DNA of 64,000 nt from positions 1,984,001-2,048,000 of the forward strand of contig NZ_CP133262.1 in NCBI RefSeq assembly GCF_030915405.1. Reading direction: 5' to 3'. The position numbers and the translations under genes are program-made. Positions 44,821 through 54,844 of this stretch are shown here, one piece after another. Position 1 is the first letter of the stretch. The number at the start of each line of letters is the position of its first letter. The notes beneath the pieces were generated by a model that made no database searches, had not been told where the DNA came from, and worked only from the letters and a program-made list of their open reading frames with translations. The stretch is from Neobacillus nitrireducens. GTDB taxonomy: Bacteria; Bacillota; Bacilli; Bacillales; Cytobacillaceae.

Positions 44821-45693
44821 ATGAAAAAATGGTTATTAGCCCTTACATTAGCAGGCGGCGTACTTGCATTAACTGCATGTAATCAAAGCGGTTCTGATAC
44901 AGTGGCAGAGAGCAAAGTTGGTAACGTAACTCAGGAAGAACTTTACAATACAATGAAGGATAAATACGGAGACCAAGCCCTTCAGCAACTTGTATATGAA
45001 AAAGTTCTAGCTAAGAAATACAAGGTTACGGATAAGGAATTAAATGCAAAAATTGATCAATTAAAAACCGATCTTGGTGCAAATTTCGAAACGACCCTTG
45101 CACAATATGGTTATAAAAGCGAAGCTGACTTAAAGAAAACAATGAAGTTAGGCATGATGCAGGAAAAAGCTGCAATGAAAGGCGTTAAAGTAACGGACAA
45201 AGAATTAAAGGATTATTACGATAACTATAAGCCGGAAATTAAGGCGCGTCATATCCTTGTTGCTGATGAAAAGACTGCAAAAGAAGTGAAGAAAAAGCTT
45301 GATGGTGGAGCAAAATTTGAAGATGTTGCAAAAGAGTATTCAACTGATGAAGGCTCTAAAGCAAACGGCGGGGATTTAGGCTGGTTTGGAACTGGTAAGA
45401 TGGATCCAGACTTTGAAAAAGCTGCCTATGCTTTAAAAGTCAATGAAATCAGTGCTCCAGTAAAATCACAATTTGGTTATCATATTATCCAATTAACAGA
45501 CAAAAAAGAGAAAAAACCATACGCAGAGATGAAGGACGAAATCGTAACCCAAGTAAAGTCCTCTAAATTAACAACAGAAGAAATTAATAAAGCTATGCAG
45601 CGTGAACTAAAAGCTGCAGATGTTAAAGTTAGTGATAAAGACTTAAAAGATGCACTTAACCCACAAACAACTGCAGCAACGGCAGCACATTAA
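44821..45693 (+). CDS. prsA: foldase lipoprotein PrsA (parvulin-type PPIase)
   Basis: A 290-residue extracytoplasmic lipoprotein that helps secreted proteins fold at the membrane-wall interface. A signal peptide ends in the lipobox LTAC (lipid-modified Cys20). The parvulin domain runs from about residue 138 (KARHILVADEKTA) to 228 (SQFGYHIIQLTD), including GGDLGWFGTGKM. The flanking helical chaperone part is charged. The start is ATG 44821 after AGGAGAG; the reading frame open further upstream lacks an SD and a signal peptide. Length agrees with B. subtilis PrsA (292). Confidence 0.96.
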   Translation: MKKWLLALTLAGGVLALTACNQSGSDTVAESKVGNVTQEELYNTMKDKYGDQALQQLVYEKVLAKKYKVTDKELNAKIDQLKTDLGANFETTLAQYGYKSEADLKKTMKLGMMQEKAAMKGVKVTDKELKDYYDNYKPEIKARHILVADEKTAKEVKKKLDGGAKFEDVAKEYSTDEGSKANGGDLGWFGTGKMDPDFEKAAYALKVNEISAPVKSQFGYHIIQLTDKKEKKPYAEMKDEIVTQVKSSKLTTEEINKAMQRELKAADVKVSDKDLKDALNPQTTAATAAH

Positions 45694-45700
45694 AAAAATG

Positions 45701-45742
45701 AAAAAAGCGGAAACGCCTCTAAACGAGCGCTTCCGCTTTTCT
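45701..45742. terminator. terminator between prsA and yhaL
   Basis: AAAAGCGGAA/TTCCGCTTTT stem with inner GC pairs, convergent genes. Confidence 0.85.
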
Positions 45743-45929
45743 ATTCTCCAGTAACCTTTAATTCTTCCTTCAATTCCTTTTCTCTCTCCAGGCGTTTCAT
45801 ATAGATTTCGCCTTCCTGCTCAATGTTTTCCATTTCCATCAATCGCTCTTCTCTTCCTGTTTTCAGTGCCATTAGTGCACTTACTACAATTCCAACCACA
45901 ACAGCATATACCCAAATAGGAATAGTCAT
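45741..45929 (-). CDS. yhaL: sporulation-associated small protein YhaL
   Basis: A 62-residue protein: one membrane helix (IPIWVYAVVVGIVVSALMAL) followed by a highly charged cytoplasmic helix (EEGEIYMKRLEREKEL type). B. subtilis YhaL (70 residues) has this layout and is reported as needed for efficient sporulation. ATG 45929 follows GGGAAGGAG. It lies between prsA and yhaM, as expected. Confidence 0.85.
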   Translation of the reverse strand: MTIPIWVYAVVVGIVVSALMALKTGREERLMEMENIEQEGEIYMKRLEREKELKEELKVTGE

Positions 45930-46020
45930 ATTTTTTGCTCCTTCCCTTAGTGGTTGTCCACTCTTTACTACATGATATTCCTTAGAAATGGAAATATTCA
46001 TATTACCCTTTAAATGCAAA

Positions 46021-46049
46021 AAAAAATAACCCAAAAGAGGGTTATTTTA
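46021..46049 (-). terminator. terminator of yhaM
   Basis: AATAACCC/GGGTTATT hairpin with T tract on the minus strand at the yhaM stop. Confidence 0.75.
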
Positions 46050-46991
46050 TTTATGAAACGCTGGCTTATAAAAGGAACGATTATCAAGCGCAAAAATCCG
46101 CTCAGTAAATTCACCTGGCTTCACTCGATCTAGTGCCCGGTCAAGCATATTCATTTTCGCATCAAGATTATCGATATAATGTAGAATTTCGGCTTCTTTA
46201 ATCATTGGCGGTTTAGGACTGCCCCATTCCGCTTTTCCATGATGGCTCAGAACAAGATGTTGAAGTATAAGGACTTCTTCCCCAGAAATGCCAAGTTCTT
46301 CAGCCGCTTTGCCTATTTCATTAATCATAATCGTAATATGCCCAAGCAGGTTTCCTTCAATCGTGTAGACCGTCGAAATCGGACCTGATAATTCCAATAC
46401 TTTCCCCATATCATGTAAGATAACCCCTGCATATAGTAAATCCTTGTCGAGGCTTGGATAAAGCATAGCAATCGATTTAGCCAAATCAAGCATACTCACA
46501 ACATGAAAGGCAAGCCCAGATACAAACTCATGATGATTTTTAGTGGCTGCAGGAAACTCTAAAAAAGCCTTCTGATGCTTTTTGATTAAGTGTCGTGTAA
46601 TTCTTTGGATATTGGGATTTTTCATTTCAAAAATATACTGAGTGAGTCTACCTGACATTTCCTCTTGGCTTAATGGTGCGGTCTCCAAGAAGTCATCCAA
46701 TTTTACGCCATCTGACGGCCCGGTCCGGCGTATTTGACGGATTTTAAGCTGGCTTTTCCCACGATAATTTTGTACATCCCCTAGTATTTTCACAATACTT
46801 TGTGGGGCATAGCTCTTTCCATCCTCTTCATTAACATCCCAGAGCTTTGCTTCTATCTCACCGCTTTTGTCTTGGAGAATAAGGGTTAAAAAAGGTTTGC
46901 CATTACTTGCAATACCCTTTGTAGAACTTTTAATTAGTAAAAAAAGTTCTACCTGTTCACCTACTTCATGCTTTAATATACCTTTCCCCAT
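46047..46991 (-). CDS. yhaM: 3'-5' exoribonuclease YhaM
   Basis: A 314-residue exonuclease that trims RNA (and single-stranded DNA) from the 3' end. The N-terminal OB fold (about 10-95, [20 protein letters not shown]) binds nucleic acid. The HD domain follows, with [28 protein letters not shown] and LVLSHHG supplying metal-binding His/Asp residues. The length equals that of B. subtilis YhaM. It is downstream of yhaN in one strand-oriented group. Confidence 0.94.
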   Translation of the reverse strand: MGKGILKHEVGEQVELFLLIKSSTKGIASNGKPFLTLILQDKSGEIEAKLWDVNEEDGKSYAPQSIVKILGDVQNYRGKSQLKIRQIRRTGPSDGVKLDDFLETAPLSQEEMSGRLTQYIFEMKNPNIQRITRHLIKKHQKAFLEFPAATKNHHEFVSGLAFHVVSMLDLAKSIAMLYPSLDKDLLYAGVILHDMGKVLELSGPISTVYTIEGNLLGHITIMINEIGKAAEELGISGEEVLILQHLVLSHHGKAEWGSPKPPMIKEAEILHYIDNLDAKMNMLDRALDRVKPGEFTERIFALDNRSFYKPAFHK

Positions 46992-47041
46992 AAATTCACG
47001 TCCTTTCCATTAATAAGAGTATAACATATCCAATTAGTACT

Positions 47042-50000
47042 CTATGAAATTATCTGTACAGCACCTTTTTCTAAAAAAAGAACATTTTCCCTTTGGAAAA
47101 AAGGCAGTAAATGTTTATGACAAGTAAAAAATAATAGTTGATTCCGCTTCATCCCTTTTAGTAGTTCTATCACTTTTTCCGTTCTTTTTGCATCAAAGTT
47201 TACAAAACTATCATCAATAATAATCGGGAGGTGATGTTTCTCATATAACGTTACCGCAAAGGCAAGTCGTATGGCTACGTATAACTGTTCCGTTGTTGCT
47301 TGGCTAAGTTCATTTGCTTCAAAAATAGTATGATCCTTACGTTCAACTAAAAAACCCGAACCGGAGTCTCGTAAGTGAATCCTATGATAATTACCATCTG
47401 TGAGGAACGACAAATATTCTTCCGCCTTGGAGAGCATCCTTGGTAAATGGATGTTTTTATACTTTTCAATTGTATTTACGAGAATCTCTTGTGCGATACA
47501 AAAGACGGACCACTCTTTTGCAGCCTCTTCTAATTCATATTTTTTCTGTTTGTATTGATGGAGAATATCCGAATAAACGCCTCCCTCTTCTAAAACTTGA
47601 ATTTCGTACTTAATCGATGCTTGCTCTTCCAAACGTTTTTTTAAGGCTGTTTGCAATAAATGGATTTCCTGATTATATTCAGTAATTACTTCATCACTAG
47701 GATGGATTTGGAGGAAGTTTTCCCGGTCCTGCTCCGAGAGAATTGAATATTGTAATTGACTTTGCAGTGATTCTAACCTTTCGATTAACTTTTCTTTCTT
47801 CTCTGCCTTAGCCCCAAGTTCGTAAAATTGCAACTCTGTCTCCACCTTTGCAGAAGAGATTAGTTGGTTATATTCTAATTGCAGATGAGCCAACTCCTGC
47901 GATTTCTGTTTTAAATCAGCTTCAAGATCATTAAGCTTTGCGAGTCTCTCTTGACTGGTTATTTGCTTGCCATGTTCTTCTTTCAACTTGTTTCGCAATA
48001 CATAGGCTGCATTATATAAATCTAAACCTTTTTCATTTAAATAAAGCTGCTCATGATAATTAAGACTCTTAGTTACTTTCTCCTGCTGCAGATTTATTTG
48101 CTCAAGTCTTGTCTGCAATAGTCTTTTCTCTCTACAATTCATTTTATATTGTTCAATAAGTTCAAATGCTTCAAGTAAAAAGGAATTGGCAATATACTCA
48201 GGTACTTTTAATTCACGGCTAATTGATAACAGCTTTTCTTTATTTTGGGCGGACTCCAATTCCCATTGTTCGAATTTTGCAATCACCTTTTCGTATTGAG
48301 CTTGCTGCTGTTTTAACTTAATCTTTACAACTTGAAGTTCTTCTCTCCGCTGTTTATCAAGTATTAACTGCTCCTCAAGTTTTGTAATTTCCAGATATTC
48401 AGCTGATTGGAGTTTTTGCTTTAACTGCTTTTCCTTGTCTCGTAAACTGGTCAATGTTTGATTAAGGTCCGCATCCTGCGATTGTTTCTTACTATTGGTC
48501 ATAAAAAGGGCTATAAAAATGCACCCTAGTAAACCAATAGTAACTAGAAACCATTGCCTTGACAGCACACCATATAGGGTTACTGAAGCCAGGATAAACT
48601 CAAATAGATAAAACTGAAGTTTTCTTTGCTTCACTAGTGTAGCTGAAGCGGCTTTATCTCGTTCATTTATTTGTTGATAGAAGTCTATTTTATCTTGTAA
48701 GGATCTTAATTCTCCTTCCAATCCCTTTTTATCATTTGCCGAATTTACCTTATCTTCAAGCAACAAGCGTTCCTGTTTAGATAGAACTAGCCGTTCTACA
48801 AATCGGACTTCTTTTTCTACTTCCTCTAATACACCCTTTTCTTCTTGATAATGAGTCTCTAATTCTTCCTTTACCTCTTCTAGCTTTTGAGTTTTCCTAG
48901 AAACTGCTTCCACTTGATTTTTCATATAAATATTTGTATTAATTGAAAAGATATCTTCTTCATTTAAGTTTATATGAAGCTTCTCTTTCGTCATAGAAAT
49001 CTCTTCTTCAATAGCTAAAAGTTTTGTTTCACATTTCAGTTTTTCCTGCTTCAATTGTTCGAAAAGTGGAACTTGATCAAGCAAGGATAAGATGGCTGGC
49101 TCATTTTTAAGAAAAGCTTGGTCTGGTTGAATCAGTGTTAATTCTTTATTTAAATTTTCGATTCTATCGGTTATGCTGTTAATCTCTGCTTTATAGGGAT
49201 GGATAAATTGAGTTATTTTTTCAATTCTTTCAATTCCACGTACTGGAAACCCAATTTCCCCTAATTCCTTAAGCTCATTCATGATCCACTTTTCATCTTT
49301 GACGATGGTTTCGATTCTTTTCCACTCATTTAGTTTTTCAATCTTTTCCCCTAAATCCTGTAATGATTTGTTTATTTCCAGCATTTCTTGGTGGAGAATT
49401 TCTTTCTTCTCTACTAAATTTGTATAATTTTTATTCTTTGCTTCTGCTATTTTCAATTCTTCATTGATTCTATGAAGTGCTTGAATCTTTTCATTTAATA
49501 ATGGTTTCTTTCCAGTAGGTTTAAAGCGCGTGTCTAGCTCTTTCTGTAGGAAATCTTCTGTTTTTGCCAGACTTTCCGTTCCTAATGTTCCAGCAGAGAA
49601 TAGGAACTTGCCTATCTCATCATTTTTCATTTGATGAATATTTTGCAAACCATGCAAATTAAAAGAAAAAATAGCTTGGTACAAACTTTTATCAAAGTTC
49701 CCTGTTAATTCTTTAAGAAGTTCCTCGCCACCCATCCTGCCATTGTCCATGGCGACCTTCACATCGCCAGTCGCTTTTCCTCTCACACGTTCTATCACTG
49801 CTCCGCCGTGACTTTCATGAACAATCCTAATTTTCCCGCCATATTTTGTACTATGTTTTGGCTCATAACGGAGTTCTGCTGATTGTTGTTTTGTAGGAAA
49901 ACCAAATAAGATGCAATGGATAAAGGCCATAATTGTGGACTTACCTGCTTCATTTTCTCCATAGAATACTTGAAAATCATGAAGGTCAACAATTTTGACA

Positions 50001-50047
50001 TTCTCTAATTGACCAAAACCATATATATGTAGTTCGAGAACTTTCAA
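47042..50047 (-). CDS. yhaN: SbcC/Rad50-like ATPase YhaN with a central membrane hairpin
   Basis: A 1001-residue SMC/Rad50-type protein (963 in B. subtilis). Walker A GENEAGKST is at 30-38; the C-terminal half-site has the signature ELSQATTEQLYVAIRLAFA and Walker B PIIIDDSFVNFD. Two long coiled-coil arms (about 160-460 and 530-860) link them. At the mid-point, about residues 478-520, where SbcC/Rad50 carry a CxxC zinc hook, there are instead two hydrophobic helices (FEFILASVTLYGV and WFLVTIGLLGCIFIALFM). No CxxC is seen there. It follows yhaO by 17 bases, and together they are thought to form a Mre11/Rad50-like nuclease complex. Confidence 0.93.
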   Translation of the reverse strand: MKVLELHIYGFGQLENVKIVDLHDFQVFYGENEAGKSTIMAFIHCILFGFPTKQQSAELRYEPKHSTKYGGKIRIVHESHGGAVIERVRGKATGDVKVAMDNGRMGGEELLKELTGNFDKSLYQAIFSFNLHGLQNIHQMKNDEIGKFLFSAGTLGTESLAKTEDFLQKELDTRFKPTGKKPLLNEKIQALHRINEELKIAEAKNKNYTNLVEKKEILHQEMLEINKSLQDLGEKIEKLNEWKRIETIVKDEKWIMNELKELGEIGFPVRGIERIEKITQFIHPYKAEINSITDRIENLNKELTLIQPDQAFLKNEPAILSLLDQVPLFEQLKQEKLKCETKLLAIEEEISMTKEKLHINLNEEDIFSINTNIYMKNQVEAVSRKTQKLEEVKEELETHYQEEKGVLEEVEKEVRFVERLVLSKQERLLLEDKVNSANDKKGLEGELRSLQDKIDFYQQINERDKAASATLVKQRKLQFYLFEFILASVTLYGVLSRQWFLVTIGLLGCIFIALFMTNSKKQSQDADLNQTLTSLRDKEKQLKQKLQSAEYLEITKLEEQLILDKQRREELQVVKIKLKQQQAQYEKVIAKFEQWELESAQNKEKLLSISRELKVPEYIANSFLLEAFELIEQYKMNCREKRLLQTRLEQINLQQEKVTKSLNYHEQLYLNEKGLDLYNAAYVLRNKLKEEHGKQITSQERLAKLNDLEADLKQKSQELAHLQLEYNQLISSAKVETELQFYELGAKAEKKEKLIERLESLQSQLQYSILSEQDRENFLQIHPSDEVITEYNQEIHLLQTALKKRLEEQASIKYEIQVLEEGGVYSDILHQYKQKKYELEEAAKEWSVFCIAQEILVNTIEKYKNIHLPRMLSKAEEYLSFLTDGNYHRIHLRDSGSGFLVERKDHTIFEANELSQATTEQLYVAIRLAFAVTLYEKHHLPIIIDDSFVNFDAKRTEKVIELLKGMKRNQLLFFTCHKHLLPFFQRENVLFLEKGAVQIIS

Positions 50048-50064
50048 TCTTCTTCACACCTTCC

Positions 50065-51285
50065 TTAAGCCTGGTAAAGTAATTGAATCAGCAATTTCTC
50101 TGCTTTTTCGACTAACTCTTTCTGCTCTACAGCCGTTAAATGCACTAAATATTTTCTCCCTATTTGATGGCCGTACAAGGGAGCCAAGCTTTGCTCCACA
50201 TCCTCAAAATGATCAATAGTTTCAAATAACTCCGCATAAAAATTAGCATCCCTTTTCATTTGTTCTTTGTCTATTTGCTGGCTCACTACAATGGTTAGGT
50301 CCACCACCCAGACAAAGGATTCCTCATCTTTTTCATCCTCTTGAAGAAGCTCTAAAAGTTCGGAATCAACACTTCTTTTTTCACGGGTATCATCTAATTG
50401 AATATTTTTCAAAACCAGAGATAATAGTGTTGCTTTCAGTTCCTTTCGTACACTATTGATTGTAGTCTGGCATAATAGCAACAACTCGTGGAAACTTTTT
50501 GCTGATGATGCATCAACAACTACTTCCTCCCAAATAATATCTGACGTCTCTAAAAAGTTCATTTTCGTATCATGTTCGGATAACGTTACATGATAGATCC
50601 CTTTTGAACCGGATTCTTTTTTATTCCTACCCTGGATATTACCCGGATAAATAATTGGCGGATTATTAGAAAGAATAGCCCTTTTATGGATATGTCCCAA
50701 GGCCCAATAATCAAAATCCTTTCGAAGCAAATCATTAACCGTAAAGGGAGCGTAATTGTCATGCTCCACCCCTGCACTCTCATTACCATGAAGAATTCCG
50801 ATATGAAAATCTGCTCCTTCTTTCTTTATATAATCATCGATTTTTCTATCAAATACATGTCTGGTTGGATAACTGAAGCCATACAGATGGATAATTTCGC
50901 CATCCTTTGTATGTAAAACTTTGGTTTCTACCTCACTTTTAAAAATATGAACATTTGAGGGCATGTCAAGGTGAACCCAGGACCCATTTAAATGATCATG
51001 ATTCCCATGGATGATATAAACAGGAATTCCCTTTTCTGCAAGCTTAAGCATCTCTGAACGAAAGCGGGATTGTGCACGCAGGCTGCGGTCCTCGCCATCG
51101 AATAAATCGCCTGCTAAAATGACAAAGTCAACCTGCTGATAAATTGCTGTCGAAGTAATTTGTTTTAATGCAGTAAAGGTACTCTCTTTTATTCGCATAA
51201 AAATGTTTGTTGGTAAATGCTTTAATCCAACCATCGGACTGTCCAAATGCAGGTCTGCTGCATGAATAAAGCTTATCTTTTTCAT
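50065..51285 (-). CDS. yhaO: SbcD/Mre11-like DNA exonuclease YhaO
   Basis: A 406-residue calcineurin-fold phosphoesterase. The metal motifs are FIHAADLHLDSP, LAGDLFDGEDRS, HGNHDHL, GILHGNES and LGHIHKR. The C-terminal 150 residues are a helical cap that would bind YhaN. It likely acts on DNA ends with the ATPase YhaN. The start at 51285 (MKKISFIHAA) follows AAAGGAATT; upstream in-frame codons have no SD. Confidence 0.94.
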   Translation of the reverse strand: MKKISFIHAADLHLDSPMVGLKHLPTNIFMRIKESTFTALKQITSTAIYQQVDFVILAGDLFDGEDRSLRAQSRFRSEMLKLAEKGIPVYIIHGNHDHLNGSWVHLDMPSNVHIFKSEVETKVLHTKDGEIIHLYGFSYPTRHVFDRKIDDYIKKEGADFHIGILHGNESAGVEHDNYAPFTVNDLLRKDFDYWALGHIHKRAILSNNPPIIYPGNIQGRNKKESGSKGIYHVTLSEHDTKMNFLETSDIIWEEVVVDASSAKSFHELLLLCQTTINSVRKELKATLLSLVLKNIQLDDTREKRSVDSELLELLQEDEKDEESFVWVVDLTIVVSQQIDKEQMKRDANFYAELFETIDHFEDVEQSLAPLYGHQIGRKYLVHLTAVEQKELVEKAEKLLIQLLYQA

Positions 51286-51361
51286 AAATAATTCCTTTCC
51301 ACATCTTTTCTCCATTGTAGCACCTCTTAAATACGAATGCACGTTCTAGAAATAAGCTAAC

Positions 51362-51400
51362 TAAAAAATAAAGAACCATTACCAGCAGGTAATAGCTCTT
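51362..51400 (-). terminator. terminator of yhaP
   Basis: AGAGCTATTACC tgct GGTAAT...TCT stem with a T-rich tail on the minus strand. Confidence 0.75.
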
Positions 51401-51407
51401 CGTTTTC

Positions 51408-52661
51408 TCATTCTTTCTTCGTTAACTGTAATGCTTTTTTAATATCTTTAAAAGAGTTTGACTGTCCATACATTAAGACGCCGCCACGGTATACGCGGGC
51501 ACCAAATATGGCTAATATAGTAATTGTTGCAATAAGAATTGCAATGCCTAATACTGCTTCCCAAATTGGGATTGTTAGCATTCCAACACGTAAAAACATA
51601 ATCATCGGTGTAAAGAATGGTATAAAGGATGTTACCGTAATAAACGGTGCATCCGGTTTACCTAAGCCAAACATTGCAATCATAAACCCGGCAACAACTA
51701 ACAACGTCATTGGCGTAATCATTTGCTGAACATCTTCTATTCTGCTGACAAGGGAACCAAGAAATGCTGCTAAAGTTGCATAAAGGAAATAACCTAGAAT
51801 GAAGAAAATGACTGCGTAGAGTATCGTCTCAAAAGGGATGTCACCAAAACCATAAACTCCCATAAAGCCTTCTTTTAATGATTCCATATTCTGTTTAAAC
51901 GAGAAATAGCCAACAGACAGAAATACTGCGAGTTGTGTCAGACTTAACAACCCGATTCCGACTATTTTTGCAAACATCTGTTTAATCGGTGAGACACTGG
52001 AAATTAAGATTTCCATTACTCTTGATGATTTTTCTGTTGCCACTTCCATCGCAATCATATTTGCATACATGATGACCGAAAAATAGATAATAAACAGCAG
52101 GACGTAGACAAGTCCTCGTGCTTGGTTTAATTCTTCTTCTGTTTTTGCATTCTTCTCGAGCGCAATTTTCTCAAAAGAAACCGGTTCATAAAGCTTTTCG
52201 AGCTGGGCTGTTGCCAATTGAATCTGGGAAGCAGCAAGCATTGTTTTTACTTGCTGGAGACTTGTATTGAGATCAGTAAACATGGAAGAGTCCGCAATAC
52301 TCATTGCCTTATATGTAGCTAATGGCAGGTTTTCCTTATTCATCCCTAGCAGAACAATGCCTTGATAACGCCCCTCTTTCACGGCTTTTTCTGCATCAGT
52401 AACACTTCCTTCGAAGGGAGATAGTTTTATATCTTTATTGATTAACTTAACTTGTTTTTTGAAAGGTTCGTAAAGTTGACCTGTTTCATCAAGGACTGCA
52501 ACATTTTCTTTCCCGCCATCTTTATCAAAAATGTCAATGATATTATTTAAGTTCGTTAAGGCTAAGACAATTATGACTGTTAAAAGAGTGGTAATGATAA
52601 AGGATTTTGTTTTTAACTTGTTTATATAGGTATGGAATAAAATAATCCAAAAACTATTCAT
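51408..52661 (-). CDS. yhaP: ABC-2 type transporter permease YhaP (NatB-like)
   Basis: A 417-residue permease: one N-terminal helix (about 22-40), a large external loop (about 45-170), and five or six C-terminal helices from about 175 onward. NatB-like features include MEVATEKSSRVMEILISSVSP. It would form an exporter with YhaQ, perhaps for sodium or a toxic compound; the substrate is not known. ATG 52661 follows AGGTGA and overlaps the yhaQ stop by 8 bases. Confidence 0.9.
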   Translation of the reverse strand: MNSFWIILFHTYINKLKTKSFIITTLLTVIIVLALTNLNNIIDIFDKDGGKENVAVLDETGQLYEPFKKQVKLINKDIKLSPFEGSVTDAEKAVKEGRYQGIVLLGMNKENLPLATYKAMSIADSSMFTDLNTSLQQVKTMLAASQIQLATAQLEKLYEPVSFEKIALEKNAKTEEELNQARGLVYVLLFIIYFSVIMYANMIAMEVATEKSSRVMEILISSVSPIKQMFAKIVGIGLLSLTQLAVFLSVGYFSFKQNMESLKEGFMGVYGFGDIPFETILYAVIFFILGYFLYATLAAFLGSLVSRIEDVQQMITPMTLLVVAGFMIAMFGLGKPDAPFITVTSFIPFFTPMIMFLRVGMLTIPIWEAVLGIAILIATITILAIFGARVYRGGVLMYGQSNSFKDIKKALQLTKKE

Positions 52662-53553
52662 AAGAGTCACCTACTTTCTCTATAAAAATATCATTTAAAG
52701 AAGGTTCTTCCAGGGAAAATTTCCGAATAAACCCCTGATTTACTATCTCTTTAAGGATTTTTTCGGCTATGTATTCTCCCTCAATTTGCAGATGAATTCC
52801 TTCCATCGTAGGTTTGGACTTAACAACACCCGGATAATTTTTTAAGGAATCCAACGAAAAATCGGCATGGATAACCAAGTTCTTTTTACCAAATGATCGC
52901 TTTATTTCTTTTAAAGATCCATGTACCACCGGACTACCTTTTTGCAAAATGCATAGATGCTCACACATTTCTTCTACATGCTCCATCCGATGACTCGAAA
53001 ATACAATGGTTGCCCCACTTTCTTTTAAAGATAAGACTGCTTCTTTCAGCATTTCAACATTTACCGGGTCAAGCCCGCTAAATGGCTCATCCAGAATTAG
53101 TAACTTCGGTTTGTGAACGACAGCTGCAATGAATTGTATTTTCTGTTGGTTTCCCTTTGAAAGCTCTTCGACTTTTTTATTCTCATACTCCGGGATCTTA
53201 AATCGATCAAGCCAAAGTTTTAATTCTGTAATTGCCTCGGTCTTTTGCATACCTCTTAATCTGGCTAAATAAACGATTTGGTCACGGACCTTTAGTTTCG
53301 GATACAAGCCCCGCTCCTCTGGAAGATACCCAACCAAATGACTAGTTGAATAATCAATCGGTTTGCCGTCCCAGGTAATCTTCCCACCGCTAGCATCAAG
53401 CAAACCTAAAATCATCCGAAATGTCGTTGTCTTCCCTGCACCATTTGCCCCTAAAAAGCCAAACATTTCTTTGTCTGGTATCTCTAAAGATAAATCGTCC
53501 ACTGCAGTAAAATCCCCAAACTTTTTCATGACATGTTCAAGTTTAAGAACCAT
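52654..53553 (-). CDS. yhaQ: ABC transporter ATP-binding protein YhaQ (NatA-like)
   Basis: A 299-residue ATPase. Walker A GANGAGKTTTFR, signature ELSKGNQQKIQFI, Walker B LLILDEPFSGLDPV and SSHRMEHVEEMC are visible. The C-terminal extension of about 80 residues (to NDIFIEKVG) is typical of the Nat/CcmA subgroup. ATG 53553 follows GAGAGGAG. It is coupled to yhaP by overlap. B. subtilis YhaQ is 298 residues and stands in the same place. Confidence 0.92.
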   Translation of the reverse strand: MVLKLEHVMKKFGDFTAVDDLSLEIPDKEMFGFLGANGAGKTTTFRMILGLLDASGGKITWDGKPIDYSTSHLVGYLPEERGLYPKLKVRDQIVYLARLRGMQKTEAITELKLWLDRFKIPEYENKKVEELSKGNQQKIQFIAAVVHKPKLLILDEPFSGLDPVNVEMLKEAVLSLKESGATIVFSSHRMEHVEEMCEHLCILQKGSPVVHGSLKEIKRSFGKKNLVIHADFSLDSLKNYPGVVKSKPTMEGIHLQIEGEYIAEKILKEIVNQGFIRKFSLEEPSLNDIFIEKVGDSYE

Positions 53554-53679
53554 TTCACACACTCCTCTCCATTTTAGTACGAATAAACAATAAAATAGTT
53601 TCACATTCCTTTTGAACTTCTTTTTAAGTTGTGTGAAAATATAAAATATAACAACAAAATATAGAAAGGGGTTTGTAGC

Positions 53680-53865
53680 ATGAAAACGTATAAATTAACT
53701 GCATTTGAAACCAATGGAGAAAAAATTTTAGACGAATCCATCCAGGCTGAACATGATGATGCTGCAAAAGAATTAGCAGAAAAGCTGTTAGCAGAGAGAA
53801 AGTTATTAGAATCAACACATCGCTTCACCTCACCAAGCGGAAAGCTATTACTGTTTCATTCCTAA
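53680..53865 (+). CDS. yhzD: YhzD family small protein
   Basis: A 61-residue soluble protein: MKTYKLTAFETNGEKIL with an acidic helical middle and the end THRFTSPSGKLLLFHS. The beta-alpha-beta look and THR-TSP-GKL-LFH end agree with what I recall of B. subtilis YhzD, which has the same length. AAAGGGG precedes the start. Function unknown. Confidence 0.82.
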   Translation: MKTYKLTAFETNGEKILDESIQAEHDDAAKELAEKLLAERKLLESTHRFTSPSGKLLLFHS

Positions 53866-53871
53866 TACTAC

Positions 53872-53904
53872 AAAAAAACAAAGAAGCTGAGGGCTTCTTT
53901 GTTT
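53872..53904. terminator. bidirectional terminator between yhzD and yhaR
   Basis: AAACAAAGAAGC/GCTTCTTTGTTT, 12-base arms, 5-base loop. Confidence 0.88.
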
Positions 53905-54694
53905 ATTTTCCAATAAATCTAGGAGGTCTTTTTTCAATAAATGCTTGAATTCCTTCTTGATGATCAATTGTTTCACGCATTTTTTGTTGAGAGTGTTTTT
54001 CTAATTCTAAAATTTTTAGCAGGTATGGACGATTCATGTCAGCTAAGATTTTTTTCGTTTTTATCATCGCTTGAATAGGTCTCGTTAACCAATCTGCGAT
54101 TCTAGCATCTAGTGTCTCCTGCAGATTTCCAGTCGCCACTTCTTCAATTAACCCTAACTCCAATGCCTTATCAGCATTCATCATTTTCCCATCCCAGATT
54201 ACCTGTTTCGCCTTTGTCTCTCCCAATTTTTTCTCTAGAAAGAAATGGGCCCCGCCATCAGGAATCAAACCGATTCCGATAAAATTCATGGCAAGCTTAC
54301 TAGTCTTTTCAGCGATAATATGGTCTGTAGCTAGGGCTAAGCTAAATCCCAAGCCTGCTGCGGCACCAGATACAGCGCTAATCGTTAATTTAGGCATGCT
54401 GTATAGGGTAATAATCAGCTCACTAATGCTATCCATGACTGGAAAAAATTCATGTTCATTCATGTTTGACAGCATTGTTTTAATATCGCCGCCTGCTGAA
54501 AAGGCTCTTCCTTTTCCTGTTATTACAACAATATCAATTTCATCTGACTCACTAATTTCTTTAAGCTTACAGACAAGCCCCTTAATCATATCTGAATCCA
54601 TAGCATTTAACGCCTCGGGTCTGTTCATTTCTAGCATTGCAACCCGACCTGTAACCTTCACATTTACCTTATCAGTGATAAAATTGATTGACAT
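53903..54694 (-). CDS. yhaR: enoyl-CoA hydratase/isomerase family protein YhaR
   Basis: A 263-residue crotonase-fold protein. The oxyanion-hole segments GRAFSAGGDIKTML (about 64-77) and AVSGAAAGLGFSLALATD (about 110-127) are present. The usual catalytic glutamates of true hydratases are not clear: the second region reads FIGIGLIPDGGAHFFL, giving Asp rather than Glu, so an isomerase or a PaaG-like role is possible. ATG 54694 follows GGGAGG. The next gene upstream is an acyl-CoA ligase, which fits a fatty-acid or aromatic-acid degradation unit. Confidence 0.85.
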   Translation of the reverse strand: MSINFITDKVNVKVTGRVAMLEMNRPEALNAMDSDMIKGLVCKLKEISESDEIDIVVITGKGRAFSAGGDIKTMLSNMNEHEFFPVMDSISELIITLYSMPKLTISAVSGAAAGLGFSLALATDHIIAEKTSKLAMNFIGIGLIPDGGAHFFLEKKLGETKAKQVIWDGKMMNADKALELGLIEEVATGNLQETLDARIADWLTRPIQAMIKTKKILADMNRPYLLKILELEKHSQQKMRETIDHQEGIQAFIEKRPPRFIGK

Positions 54695-54844
54695 TCCAAG
54701 CCCTCCCATCCTCTTCCATCACCTTCATTATATATGGAAATGAGGAGTTAAATAAATAACAGTTTTTTAAATATAGCGAATTTTCTTCCACCAAACTTTT
54801 TTCATAGATAATAGGACAAAAGAATAATCCCTTGTCCTCTATAG

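Noticed and set aside
47042..51285. Reading yhaN/yhaO as sbcC/sbcD
   Set aside because: Domain order is SbcCD-like, but neighbours yhaM, yhaP, yhaQ, the central membrane helices and lengths match YhaN/YhaO; the true sbcDC pair, which neighbours addAB in B. subtilis, is not seen in this window.
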